This document shows positions 54,773 to 63,448 of a stretch of 64,000 nt of DNA, piece after piece (position 1 is the first letter of the stretch; every line of letters begins with the position of its first letter). This stretch comes from Thermomicrobiales bacterium (GTDB lineage Bacteria > Chloroflexota > Chloroflexia > Thermomicrobiales > UBA6265), in NCBI GenBank assembly GCA_041390825.1, contig JAWKPF010000012.1:1-64000 (forward strand), given 5' to 3'. The notes below the pieces were generated by a model. That model was not told where the DNA came from, ran no database searches, and worked only from the letters and a program-made list of their open reading frames with translations. Position numbers and translations under genes: made by a program.

Positions 54773-55681
54773 TCAGCCTCGCGCCCGCATCCATTGCGGC
54801 CATTCCTCGACCGGATCGAACCCGACCGAGCGATAGAGTCCAACCGCGTTCTCATTGCCTGCATCGACCGAGAGCCCGATCGTCTCGATTCCCTGCGCGC
54901 GCAGCCGTTCGATCCCCCAAAGCAGGAGCCAACGCCCCAACCCACGACCGCGATACTCCCGAAGGACGCCCACCAGGTTGATGTGTCCCACCGGCGGATC
55001 GCTCTCGCGGTCGATTCCGGTGGTGCAGAACCCGATCATCTCGTCCTGCGCAGCGCGCAGAATCACGATTGCGGCTGGATCGAAGTTCGGCTTCGCGTGC
55101 ACATGCTCGATTTGTTCGAGCGTGACGCGCAGGGGTGTCGGGTGGTCGAGAAACGATGTGTTGATCAGATCGATGTACGGAAGGATGTCCGAGTCGGAGT
55201 AGCTCGTGGGCGAGAGATCGTTCGGCAGGGACGGGAGCGGGACTACGCGTTCGGGATCGAGTCCGAAGCGCCAGAAACTGTGATCGTAGGCGAATCCCAA
55301 CGACTCGAGAAAACCAATGGCCCCGGCATTGCCATGGGGAGGGTAGAGGATCAGCGGGCCGTCCGGCGTACCGACCAGCGCCGACTCCATTGCCTCGACC
55401 AGTGCGGCGCCAACTCCCTGGCGGCGAAACTCAGGCTCGACGACGACCAGCTTGTAGTCTGAGCAGATCAACCCAACTGGCTTCCCGTCCAGCTCGGCAA
55501 CCAGAAAGTTCCGGGCAATGGGAAACGCCCCAATGAGCCCTTCGAAGTCGCTCGCAGTGTTGCCCGATTGCTCGCCGGCGGCCAACGACGCGCGCAACAG
55601 CGCGGCGAGCGGCTCCTGATCAGCGGGTTGGAAGGTTCGAATAGTAGGGAGTCTGTGTCCAGGCACTCTGCTTTGGCTCAT
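54773..55681 (-). CDS. Tandem GNAT acetyltransferase
   Basis: A 302-residue protein with two GNAT folds. The first holds VVVEPEFRRQGVGAALVEAM, the acetyl-CoA loop; the second holds VGVLREYRGRGLGRWLLLWG and ends GLYRSVGFDPVEEWPQW. Two-domain GNATs of this kind include MshD-like enzymes, but the acceptor is not readable. Its ATG lies 62 bases inside the 3' end of the decarboxylase gene; a GTG at 55666 is a possible alternative. The overlap suggests one transcript with the decarboxylase. Confidence 0.85.
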   Translation of the reverse strand: MSQSRVPGHRLPTIRTFQPADQEPLAALLRASLAAGEQSGNTASDFEGLIGAFPIARNFLVAELDGKPVGLICSDYKLVVVEPEFRRQGVGAALVEAMESALVGTPDGPLILYPPHGNAGAIGFLESLGFAYDHSFWRFGLDPERVVPLPSLPNDLSPTSYSDSDILPYIDLINTSFLDHPTPLRVTLEQIEHVHAKPNFDPAAIVILRAAQDEMIGFCTTGIDRESDPPVGHINLVGVLREYRGRGLGRWLLLWGIERLRAQGIETIGLSVDAGNENAVGLYRSVGFDPVEEWPQWMRARG

Positions 55682-57239
55682 CCACGACTTGAATCGTCCG
55701 CAGCAGATGATCCGCGGCTCCGGAAATGTACATTCCTTGCCTGGCGCCGTTTGCGAGGTACTCCAGCTTTTCGACCGTGATCACATCACCAGGAGCCAGC
55801 ACGGGGATTCCCGGCGGGTAGGGGATGACCAGCTCGGCTGAGATCTCACCGGCTGCTTGCTCGAGTGGAATGGCTCGTTGTCGTGAGAAGAAGGCGTCGC
55901 GTGGCGACATCGCCTGAATCCCTGGGGATACGACCGCGCCTGACGACCGCACCACCGCGCCGCCGCCCTTCGGTTTCGACCCGTTTTGCGACCGGGAGAT
56001 CGACTCGAATGCGGTTACCAACCGGTCGAGCGTGTCTTTGGTGTCGCCCACCGTGACCAGGCAAATCACGCTGGTCAGGTCGCTGCTCTCGGGGTTGATG
56101 TGGTAGCGATATCGCAATTCGTCCTCGACCTGAAACCCGGTCAAGCCGAGCCCATGCACATCGATGACCAGCTTGGTGAGGTCGTAGTAGTCGACGCCCA
56201 ACAATGCGGCGTCCAGGACCGATACGCCCGGAATCCGTTGCAGCCGGTAGCGCGCGTCCTCGGCCAACTCGATGGCGACATCGAGCAATTCCCGGCCATT
56301 CAGCACCATTTGCCGCCGGCATCCGTCGATCGTGGCCAGAATGAACGCCGCGGGACTGGTGGTTTGCGCCATCCCGACGGTGGTCGCCACCCGAGCAGGG
56401 CTCACACGCGGTCCCTTGATGTGCAGCACCGCGCTTTGGGTGAAGGCGCCCAACACCTTGTGTGTGCTGGCCACCGCGCCGTCCACACCGCTTTCCATAG
56501 CGGATTGGGGCAGCGCCGGGTGGAAATGAAAATGCGGCCCCCATGCTTCGTCGACATAGACCGGGATGTTGCGCTGATGCGCGACCTCCGCGATAGCCGC
56601 CAGATCGGACGATACGCCGCAGTATGACGGGCTTACGAGAATGACCATCCTGGCGTCAGGATGCTTGCGGAGCATCTCTTCGACGTCGTGCGCTTCGATG
56701 CCCAAGCCAATATCCAGCTTCGGATGCAGCTTTGGCGCGATATAGACCGGGCGCGCGCCACTCTGGATCAGCGCGACCATCATCGACTTGTGCACGTCGC
56801 GCGCGACGATGACTTTGTCGCCCGGCCGAAGCTGCGCGGTCAGGAAGGCGAGGTTGCCAGTGGAAGATCCGTTGACGAGATAAAAGGTGCGGTCCGAGTT
56901 CCAGGCATCGGCGCCGAGCTCTTCCGCCAGCCGCCAGGTATCGAACCCGAAGTGGATCGTATCCGCTCCACCGCTGACCGGAATGTCATTGGAAAACGCA
57001 TCCGCGCCGAAGAGCTCGATCAGTTCCCGGTCCATGCCGCGCCCGAGCTTGTGCCCCGGCGTGGAAAACGGCGTCATGCTCTGCTGGCGGTACGCGGTCA
57101 TTCCTTCGATGAACGGCGCGCGATGGTGATCGAGCTTTCCCTGTGCGTCGACAATGGACGGTTGAAAGAACGGGACCGCCGGTTCGATCTGATGCGGTTT
57201 TTCGTCTGTGCAGCGTCCAGTGGCGGCGGTGGTTGCCAT
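55620..57239 (-). CDS. Orn/Lys/Arg decarboxylase (fold type I)
   Basis: A 539-residue PLP decarboxylase forming a polyamine precursor (agmatine, cadaverine or putrescine). AYRQQSMTPFSTPGHKLGRG and YLVNGSSTGNLAFL are the PLP-cofactor region; VDEAWGPHFHFHPALP the conserved Asp/Ala/Trp stretch; the PLP Lys is in VASTHKVLGAFTQSAVLHI. It is of the shorter SpeA2/Bacillus SpeA-like type without the N-terminal wing domain, with a C-terminal ISAELVIPYPPGIPVLAPG domain. The first 30 residues are poorly conserved; ATG 57239 lacks a strong ribosome site. Neighbouring ligase and oxidase genes suggest polyamine metabolism. Confidence 0.9.
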   Translation of the reverse strand: MATTAATGRCTDEKPHQIEPAVPFFQPSIVDAQGKLDHHRAPFIEGMTAYRQQSMTPFSTPGHKLGRGMDRELIELFGADAFSNDIPVSGGADTIHFGFDTWRLAEELGADAWNSDRTFYLVNGSSTGNLAFLTAQLRPGDKVIVARDVHKSMMVALIQSGARPVYIAPKLHPKLDIGLGIEAHDVEEMLRKHPDARMVILVSPSYCGVSSDLAAIAEVAHQRNIPVYVDEAWGPHFHFHPALPQSAMESGVDGAVASTHKVLGAFTQSAVLHIKGPRVSPARVATTVGMAQTTSPAAFILATIDGCRRQMVLNGRELLDVAIELAEDARYRLQRIPGVSVLDAALLGVDYYDLTKLVIDVHGLGLTGFQVEDELRYRYHINPESSDLTSVICLVTVGDTKDTLDRLVTAFESISRSQNGSKPKGGGAVVRSSGAVVSPGIQAMSPRDAFFSRQRAIPLEQAAGEISAELVIPYPPGIPVLAPGDVITVEKLEYLANGARQGMYISGAADHLLRTIQVVDEPKQSAWTQTPYYSNLPTR

Positions 57240-57502
57240 CGGTTCGAGAATGCCCCCTGCGTCTTGGCCTCGTATCCTGTTGATTTTCTCTCACGGGTGC
57301 GTTGCGGGATCAGCCCCACCCTGCACAATCCGGAACGCAAGAACTGTGCTCATTGCACGAACGCGGGAAGCGAGATTGTTCGCAATTCATGGAAACGCCC
57401 CGCCAGGTCGTCTCGACCGATGCGATGAGACCGTTTTTCGGGGCGGCCTCGGCAACGAGGAGGACTTCCCGGTAATCGTCACGACGCCATGCGTGCCGCC
57501 CG

Positions 57503-58873
57503 CTATCCCCGTTCGAAGTAGCGCCGCCGCTCCCAATCGGTGACTGCCTGGTCGAACGCTTCTTGTTCGAGCCTTGCCGTATGAAGGTAGTGATGCGCCA
57601 CCGTCCTGCCAAAGAGCAGTTCCGGTAGGTGGCTCCCTTCCCAGGCCGCGATGGCGTCGACCATCGAGCCAGGCACCCGTGGGAACCCGCTTGCCAGGTA
57701 TCCGTTCCCCACGAACGGCTCACCAGGATCGATCTGCTTTTCGATGCCGTACATGCCCATCGCCAGCATGGCCGCGTAGACCAGGTAAGGATTGCTGTCG
57801 CTTCCCGGGAAGCGGTTCTCTATGCGGATGCTTGCGCCGTTGCCCACGATGCGAAATCCGCAGGTGCGGTTGTCCCGCGACCAGACCAGGTGGACCGGAG
57901 CCCAGCTCGACGACGCGAACCGCTTGTATGAGTTGATGTTCGGCGCGGTCAGGAGTGAAAGCGCTCTCGTCCCTTCCAATAATCCGCCCAGGAACCAGCG
58001 CATCAGAACCGACATTTCGCCCGCGTCGTTCGCGAAAAGGTTCGCTCCCGTTTCGGGCGCTGCCAGCGAGCAATGCACATGCCCGCTCGAACCGGTCCAA
58101 CTGGCATCCGGTTTGGCCATGAACGTCACCGCCAGCCCCTGCTGAACCGCCATCTCCTTGATGCCGTGCTTGAGCAGCACCGTCCGGTCGGCGGCGTCGA
58201 GCGCATTGCCGTAGTGGATGTTGATCTCGTGCTGCGCGACGGCCGCTTCGCCTTTGCTGAACTCGATCGGCACGCCGGCTTCATTGAGCTGAGTGCGGAG
58301 CAATCGATAGAACGGTTCGTACTTGGTTCCCTGAAAGAGTTGGTAGTCCTCATTGAAGTCGCCGCCGAGTACGAAATTCCGGTAATCCTTCTCCTTGACC
58401 GCGCGAAAGCTCTCGTCGAAGAGGTAGAACTCGAGTTCGCTGGCCATCTTTGGCTCGAATCCCATAGCTCGGCACCGCTCGACCTGCTGTTTCAGCAACG
58501 TACGGGGGGAGACCGGGATTTCTTCACCAGTTGCTTCATCGACCACGTCCGCCAGAATGAGCGCGGAGCCAGGGAGCCAGGGGATGCGGCGCGCGGTGCC
58601 CCAATCGGGACGGGAGAGGTAGTCGCCGTATCCGGACTCCCAGGTCATGAGTTCGTAGCCCTTGGGCGTTTCGAGCTCGATGTCCGTGCCAAGCAGATAG
58701 GTGCAGAAATGCGTGCCGTGGTTCCTGGCGTGTTCGAGAAAGTACCAACCGCTGACTCGTTTGCCGATCAGTCGTCCCTGCATGTCGCAGCTGGCGACGA
58801 TGACCGTATCGATCGCCCCACTTTCGATCTCGGCAGCGAGCTCCTGCTCGGTCAGCATGCCCCGAATCTGCAT
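57503..58873 (-). CDS. Glutamine synthetase-like ligase (PuuA-type)
   Basis: A 456-residue member of the glutamine synthetase fold. Motifs: KMASELEFYLFDES (Mg/glutamate), AVAQHEINIHYGNALDAADR, FMAKPDASWTGSSGHVHCSL, NINSYKRFASSSWAPVHLVW and GNGASIRIENRFPGSDSNPYLVYA. The divergent N-terminus and context with a decarboxylase suggest a gamma-glutamyl-polyamine synthetase (PuuA) rather than ammonia assimilation, which the 39911 gene can do. ATG 58873 has GAGGT eight bases upstream; ATG 58858 is an alternative. It lies 4 bases past the amidohydrolase stop, as one operon with it. Confidence 0.8.
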   Translation of the reverse strand: MQIRGMLTEQELAAEIESGAIDTVIVASCDMQGRLIGKRVSGWYFLEHARNHGTHFCTYLLGTDIELETPKGYELMTWESGYGDYLSRPDWGTARRIPWLPGSALILADVVDEATGEEIPVSPRTLLKQQVERCRAMGFEPKMASELEFYLFDESFRAVKEKDYRNFVLGGDFNEDYQLFQGTKYEPFYRLLRTQLNEAGVPIEFSKGEAAVAQHEINIHYGNALDAADRTVLLKHGIKEMAVQQGLAVTFMAKPDASWTGSSGHVHCSLAAPETGANLFANDAGEMSVLMRWFLGGLLEGTRALSLLTAPNINSYKRFASSSWAPVHLVWSRDNRTCGFRIVGNGASIRIENRFPGSDSNPYLVYAAMLAMGMYGIEKQIDPGEPFVGNGYLASGFPRVPGSMVDAIAAWEGSHLPELLFGRTVAHHYLHTARLEQEAFDQAVTDWERRRYFERG

Positions 58874-58877
58874 CGGT

Positions 58878-59744
58878 CTAGACCTCGTCTTCCAGTCGGT
58901 AGAAGCGGACGGCATTCTGCTTCCAAAGCTTGTTCTTTTGCTCGTCGGAGAAGTCCTTTGTGATCGTTTCGACCGTCTCGACCCAACGGGTGAAGCTGGC
59001 CGCCTGCGTGACCACGGGCCAATCCGATCCGAACAAGACCCGGTCTTCGCCGAAGACCGTGAGCGCGTGCTCCACGTAGGGGCGCACATCATCGAGTGTC
59101 CAATGTTCCAGATCGGCTTCGGTGGTCGCGCCGCTGATCTTGCAGACCACATTGCCGAAGCTCGCCAGTTCGGCCATCTGGCTCGCCCACGGTTCGAATT
59201 GCCCGCCGCGAATGTTCGGTTTGGCGATGTGATTCATGATGAACTCGGTTCCCGGGCATTGCCGAACGAGTTCTACATTCGCTGACAACTGGTTGAAGTA
59301 ACAGCAGATTTCCGAGGTCAATCCATACTCGGGCAGGATCTGATTCCCGCGAATGAAACCAGGCCGGAGGCAGAACTCCGGATCGGATTCTCCTTGCACG
59401 ATCCGCCGGATGCTCTTGATCTTCGGGGAGTACTCCACGAGTGTCTCGAGATAGATACGAACCCTGTCACCTTCCTCGAGCGGCGCCCACGGCACGATTG
59501 CCAACACACGCGGATCGACCTCAGCCAGGGACGCGATGGTTTGCGCTTCGATCAACGCATACGTCGGCGCCACATCGACCTGGAGATAGACGAAGCCTTC
59601 CACGTTCAGGTCACCAGTCGCGGCGAAATAGTCGTCGATCCAAAGCGGCTTGTTCAGGCTGGGGACGTTCTCCAGCCAGGGAAGCGGAAAGCGCTCGGTA
59701 TTCCAGATATGCACGTGCGAATCGACGATCGGCCGCGTTGCCAT
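58878..59744 (-). CDS. Amidohydrolase family 2 protein (TIM barrel)
   Basis: A 288-residue metal-dependent hydrolase. IVDSHVHIWNTERFPLPWL is the HxH metal motif; FIMNHIAKPNIRGG the later His; VLFGSDWPVVTQAASF the final Asp. Close style is the lactonase/fuconolactonase and 2-pyrone hydrolase group. With the PuuA-like ligase immediately downstream (4-base gap), it may hydrolyse an amide or lactam in amine catabolism, but this is inference. A divergent regulator is not seen. Confidence 0.85.
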   Translation of the reverse strand: MATRPIVDSHVHIWNTERFPLPWLENVPSLNKPLWIDDYFAATGDLNVEGFVYLQVDVAPTYALIEAQTIASLAEVDPRVLAIVPWAPLEEGDRVRIYLETLVEYSPKIKSIRRIVQGESDPEFCLRPGFIRGNQILPEYGLTSEICCYFNQLSANVELVRQCPGTEFIMNHIAKPNIRGGQFEPWASQMAELASFGNVVCKISGATTEADLEHWTLDDVRPYVEHALTVFGEDRVLFGSDWPVVTQAASFTRWVETVETITKDFSDEQKNKLWKQNAVRFYRLEDEV

Positions 59745-59775
59745 GGTTCACCTTTCTCCTTCGAACTCGTAGCCG

Positions 59776-61134
59776 TTACTCTAGCGCAGCTTGCTCGAGG
59801 ACTGGCAGGCGTGAGAGCGCCAGATGCGCGATGGAACACTCCATGCAGCGTCGTGGCTCGCAGTACATCCGGTCCAGCTGGATCAGACCCTGCATGCCGC
59901 GTTCGCCGATGCGCCCGAGCCGGGCCGAACCTGCCACTTGCCGCAATGCTCGTTTGGTGATCTGATTTGGTTCTCCAGATTCCAACACGGCCCAGCGATG
60001 CGACGCGGCCTCGGACAGCTCTTGTTCTTCGGTCGCATCAGCCAGCGCCATCAGGAATGGGAGCACGCCGCTCGCCACGATCGCGATCGCGCGGCCCTCG
60101 CCCATACCGGTCCGGTCACCCGATCGTGACTGTTCGATCAGGAGACGCACAGGATCGTTGCCGGTGCGAACCGTTTCCACGATCGAAGCCGTCAACCCTT
60201 CGAACGAACTGGTCAGGAGGGCCGCGGCCATGCCGAGTCGCAGCAACGGGTGATTGGCTGGTCGGACCCGCACGCGCTCCCAACTCGTGGGAGGCAAGCG
60301 ATCGTGACGCCAGGCAGATCCATGCGAATGCCAAAAACCCTCGACTCGTTGCAGTTCTGCCGGTGTGAGCTGGGCAATCTCTGCCTCTGTCGGGGAGAGT
60401 GGCAGAAAACCGCCGACGCCCAGCAGGAGCCCAAGCCCAAGCGCGTACCGCTCGCCTGGTTCGACCAGGGCGAGCAACGCATCGATCAGCGCGACTGGCA
60501 TGCGGCGCGCCAATTGTCGCATCGGTTCTCGATTGGCAGAGTATCCGAGACCGTCCATGACGAGCTCGAAGAGGACATCCGCGGGCGCTTCACGTTCGAA
60601 CCGCGCCGAGAGCTGCGTGACCTTGCCGCCCAGCCGCTCGTCTCCCAGATTCCAGAGCGTTTCTCGAATCGCCGCCGGCTCGCTCAGCGCCACAGATTCG
60701 GCGCACACGTCGCCACCGACCAGATCCCAGTCGACGGTGTAGCCATGCAGCGCTGTCAGCAGGTCCGGTTCCGGCGCGACCACCGCGACCGGCACGATTC
60801 GCCCGTCAGACCGGCGTGTTTCGCTGCCGTCGTGTTCCAGCACGACATGCAGGATGACGTCGTTGTAGCGGGGATCGCGGTCGTGTCCGTGTTGTTTCCA
60901 TGCCGCGGTCGAGAGGTGGATTTCGATGCTTCCGGCTTGCAAACGCCCATCGCCGAAATCGATCAGCGCTTTCTGGAAGTCTGGGCCCAATCCATGCGAC
61001 CAGCTCCCGCGATAGACGATCGAGAGCTCGCGTCCGTCCGCGCACCGGATCGGCGCGCTCAGATCTGCTCCGTTCCACCAGCGTGAAACGGCGATCTCGC
61101 GGATTCGTGTGGGCTCTTTGCGGGTCGAGTCCAA
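59776..61134 (-). CDS. DUF2851 family protein
   Basis: A 452-residue protein of unknown function, matching DUF2851. RELSIVYRGSWSHGLGPDFQ and GSIEIHLSTAAWKQHGHDRD (with NDVILHVVLEHD following) form the conserved N-terminal core; the C-terminus has a cysteine cluster, YCEPRRCMECSIAHLAL. The core pattern E-I-H-x(9)-H-G-H-x(5)-Y-N-x-V-x-L-H-V recalls a metal-dependent nuclease-like site (inference). Start TTG 61134 is the first usable codon; no strong ribosome site is seen. It stands alone between the amidohydrolase and miaA. Confidence 0.75.
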   Translation of the reverse strand: MDSTRKEPTRIREIAVSRWWNGADLSAPIRCADGRELSIVYRGSWSHGLGPDFQKALIDFGDGRLQAGSIEIHLSTAAWKQHGHDRDPRYNDVILHVVLEHDGSETRRSDGRIVPVAVVAPEPDLLTALHGYTVDWDLVGGDVCAESVALSEPAAIRETLWNLGDERLGGKVTQLSARFEREAPADVLFELVMDGLGYSANREPMRQLARRMPVALIDALLALVEPGERYALGLGLLLGVGGFLPLSPTEAEIAQLTPAELQRVEGFWHSHGSAWRHDRLPPTSWERVRVRPANHPLLRLGMAAALLTSSFEGLTASIVETVRTGNDPVRLLIEQSRSGDRTGMGEGRAIAIVASGVLPFLMALADATEEQELSEAASHRWAVLESGEPNQITKRALRQVAGSARLGRIGERGMQGLIQLDRMYCEPRRCMECSIAHLALSRLPVLEQAALE

Positions 61135-61210
61135 CCAACTGCTCGATGTCGACTCGGGTGAAGCGTTCCCGGCACTCTACCAGATCAGCAGCGGTTCGAG
61201 TCTTGGCGGG

Positions 61211-62206
61211 TCACTGGATCGATCGAGTGGCATGCGAAGGAGACAGATTCGTGCCTGCGAGAAACGCCTCGATGGCTGCCGCCGCTTGTCGTTCCCAGCC
61301 GTTCTGGGTTACGTCCAGCCACACGATCCTGGGGTTCTTGCGGAGCCATGTCTCCTGATGGCGCACATAGCGATGTGTGTCGTGCTTGATCGTCTGGATT
61401 GATTCCTCGAGCGATAGCTCCCCATCGATCGCCGGAAAGAGCTGCCGGTATCCCAGGGCCGAAAATGCCGGATTCGACCGAGGCACTCCGGACTCCAGGA
61501 GTGTCCGCACTTCGCGCTCGAGCCCTTGCGCGATCTGATCGTCCACCCGGTCGTCGATGGCCTGGTAGAGGCGTTCACGGGGCATCGAAAGCCCCAGTTC
61601 CAGTGCGCGATATCGCGGGGCGTCCTTGCCTTCCAGCTCGCTCATCGGTTGGCCGGTCGCCTCGAAGATCTCGAGTGCCCGAATCACTCTGCGCGGGTTC
61701 GTCGCGCTGCGCTCGGCCGCGGCCGGATCGACTGCCCGCAAACGCTCGACCACCGGTTCCAGCCCACGCTCGGTGATCTCCTGCTCCATACGCGCACGAA
61801 ATGCCTGGTCGGGCGCAACGCGGGGAATTCGCCAGTTCTCCACGACCGCGTTGATGTAGAGCGGCGTCCCTCCTACCAGGAACGGCAAGTTTCCTCGCGC
61901 CAGTACATCGTCGATCGCGCTGAACGCCAACTCCTGAAACACCGCGAGCGACATGCCTTCCGGGTCGTCGAGATCGAGAATGTCGATCAGGTGGTGGGGA
62001 ACACCTTTTCGCTCGGCCATGGTCGGCTTGGCAACGCCGATGTCCATCCCGCGGTACAGGTATCGGGAATCGGCATTGATCACCTCACCGCCGAAGCGCT
62101 GGCTCAACGCAATCGAGAGCGCGGTCTTTCCAGTGGCTGTGGCGCCACAAATGACGATCAACGGCGGCAGATCAAGTGATTCGATTTGTTTTGCGCCTGC
62201 ATCCAA
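61211..62206 (-). CDS. miaA: tRNA dimethylallyltransferase
   Basis: A 331-residue enzyme adding a dimethylallyl group to A37 of tRNAs reading UNN codons. ICGATATGKTALSIAL is the P-loop; INADSRYLYRGMDIGVAKPT and GGTPLYINAVVE are diagnostic; the C-terminal FSALGYRQLFPAIDGELSLE and TWLRKNPRIVWLD complete the family pattern. Divergent from mltG, 114 bases apart. Length is normal for the family. Confidence 0.95.
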   Translation of the reverse strand: MDAGAKQIESLDLPPLIVICGATATGKTALSIALSQRFGGEVINADSRYLYRGMDIGVAKPTMAERKGVPHHLIDILDLDDPEGMSLAVFQELAFSAIDDVLARGNLPFLVGGTPLYINAVVENWRIPRVAPDQAFRARMEQEITERGLEPVVERLRAVDPAAAERSATNPRRVIRALEIFEATGQPMSELEGKDAPRYRALELGLSMPRERLYQAIDDRVDDQIAQGLEREVRTLLESGVPRSNPAFSALGYRQLFPAIDGELSLEESIQTIKHDTHRYVRHQETWLRKNPRIVWLDVTQNGWERQAAAAIEAFLAGTNLSPSHATRSIQ

Positions 62207-62320
62207 AACTACAATGGCCTACTGCGAGGAAGCGATCCGCTTCCCAGGAGACGGCGAAACCCCGCGACGTCGCGCACCGTTTCGTAATGAGACCTTCGTC
62301 CGCACAGGCCCCAACGCTTC

Positions 62321-63445
62321 ATGGTTCAGTGGCTCGTCCAAATTCTCAAGATCGCGACTATTCTGGTCATCTCCGGGCTGGTCTTGCTGGGCGGCGCGCG
62401 CGCCTTCGAGCATTTCCAGAACGAATCCCGACCGGATGATATCGGGAAGGTCTACACCGTCACGATCGACGCGGACAACACGCCGGACGAAATCGCCCAA
62501 CTGCTCGAAGACAATGGCTTGATCAATAGCAAGACGTACTTCACCAACCGGATGCGCGTCGTCAATACCGAGCTGGAGCCCGGTTCCTACCGCATCACCA
62601 AGGGGATGTCGGTCGGAGACATTATCGACACCATCACCGGAAACGCCTCCGAGGACAATGACGATTCGGACAGTGGCGGCAGCATTGCCGATACCTCGAC
62701 CCTCTCCATTACCGTCATCGAGGGCTGGCGCACCGAGCAAATCGCGGACGAGCTGGTGAATCTCGGCTGGAACGGCACCTTCGATGAGTTCATGGAGGCC
62801 GCGCGGAACTATCCGTCCGAAAACTTTTCGTTCCTTGCCGATCGGCCGGAAGGAGCCTCGCTCGAAGGCTACCTCTACCCGGACACATACAACTTCACTC
62901 CCGATTCCACCCCTAACGAGATCATCGAATCGATGCTCACCAATTTCGACGCCAAGGTTCCGCAGGACATGCGCGATCGTGCTGCTGAAATGGGACTCAC
63001 GTTGTATGAGGTCATGACCTTTGCGTCGCTGGTGGAACGGGAAGCCGCCGTATCGGAAGAGCGCCCGATCATTGCCGACATCTATCAGAAGCGCTATGTC
63101 GAGGGATGGCGGCTCGACGCCGATCCCACCGTGCAATACGCCATCGGGTCGACCGGCGATTGGTGGCCAGAGCTCACCGGCGACGATCTCTATGTCGAAA
63201 GCCCCTACAACACGTATCAGGTGATGGGTTTGCCACCTGGACCGATTGCAAACCCAGGCTATTCCTCCATCCGGGCGGTGCTCTTCCCCGCCGATTCGCC
63301 GTATTACTTCTTCTTTGCCAAGGCGGACGGCTCCGGGTATCACCTGTTTGCGACCACGCTCGACGAGCAGCAGCAGAACATCGACTACATCGCCGGCGAT
63401 GTCAGTGAACCTGCCGCCGGTAGCGATCCCTTCGCAGGTTCCTGA
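62321..63445 (+). CDS. mltG: Endolytic murein transglycosylase
   Basis: A 374-residue membrane-anchored YceG/MltG protein that cuts growing glycan strands. One N-terminal membrane helix (ILKIATILVISGLVLLGGARA) is followed by a LysM-like region (YTVTIDADNTPDEIAQLLED) and the catalytic domain: VMTFASLVEREAAVSEERP with the catalytic Glu, and the tail SPYNTYQVMGLPPGPIANPG is typical. It starts at ATG 62321 and is followed 3 bases later by aroE. Confidence 0.95.
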   Translation: MVQWLVQILKIATILVISGLVLLGGARAFEHFQNESRPDDIGKVYTVTIDADNTPDEIAQLLEDNGLINSKTYFTNRMRVVNTELEPGSYRITKGMSVGDIIDTITGNASEDNDDSDSGGSIADTSTLSITVIEGWRTEQIADELVNLGWNGTFDEFMEAARNYPSENFSFLADRPEGASLEGYLYPDTYNFTPDSTPNEIIESMLTNFDAKVPQDMRDRAAEMGLTLYEVMTFASLVEREAAVSEERPIIADIYQKRYVEGWRLDADPTVQYAIGSTGDWWPELTGDDLYVESPYNTYQVMGLPPGPIANPGYSSIRAVLFPADSPYYFFFAKADGSGYHLFATTLDEQQQNIDYIAGDVSEPAAGSDPFAGS

Positions 63446-63448
63446 CCC

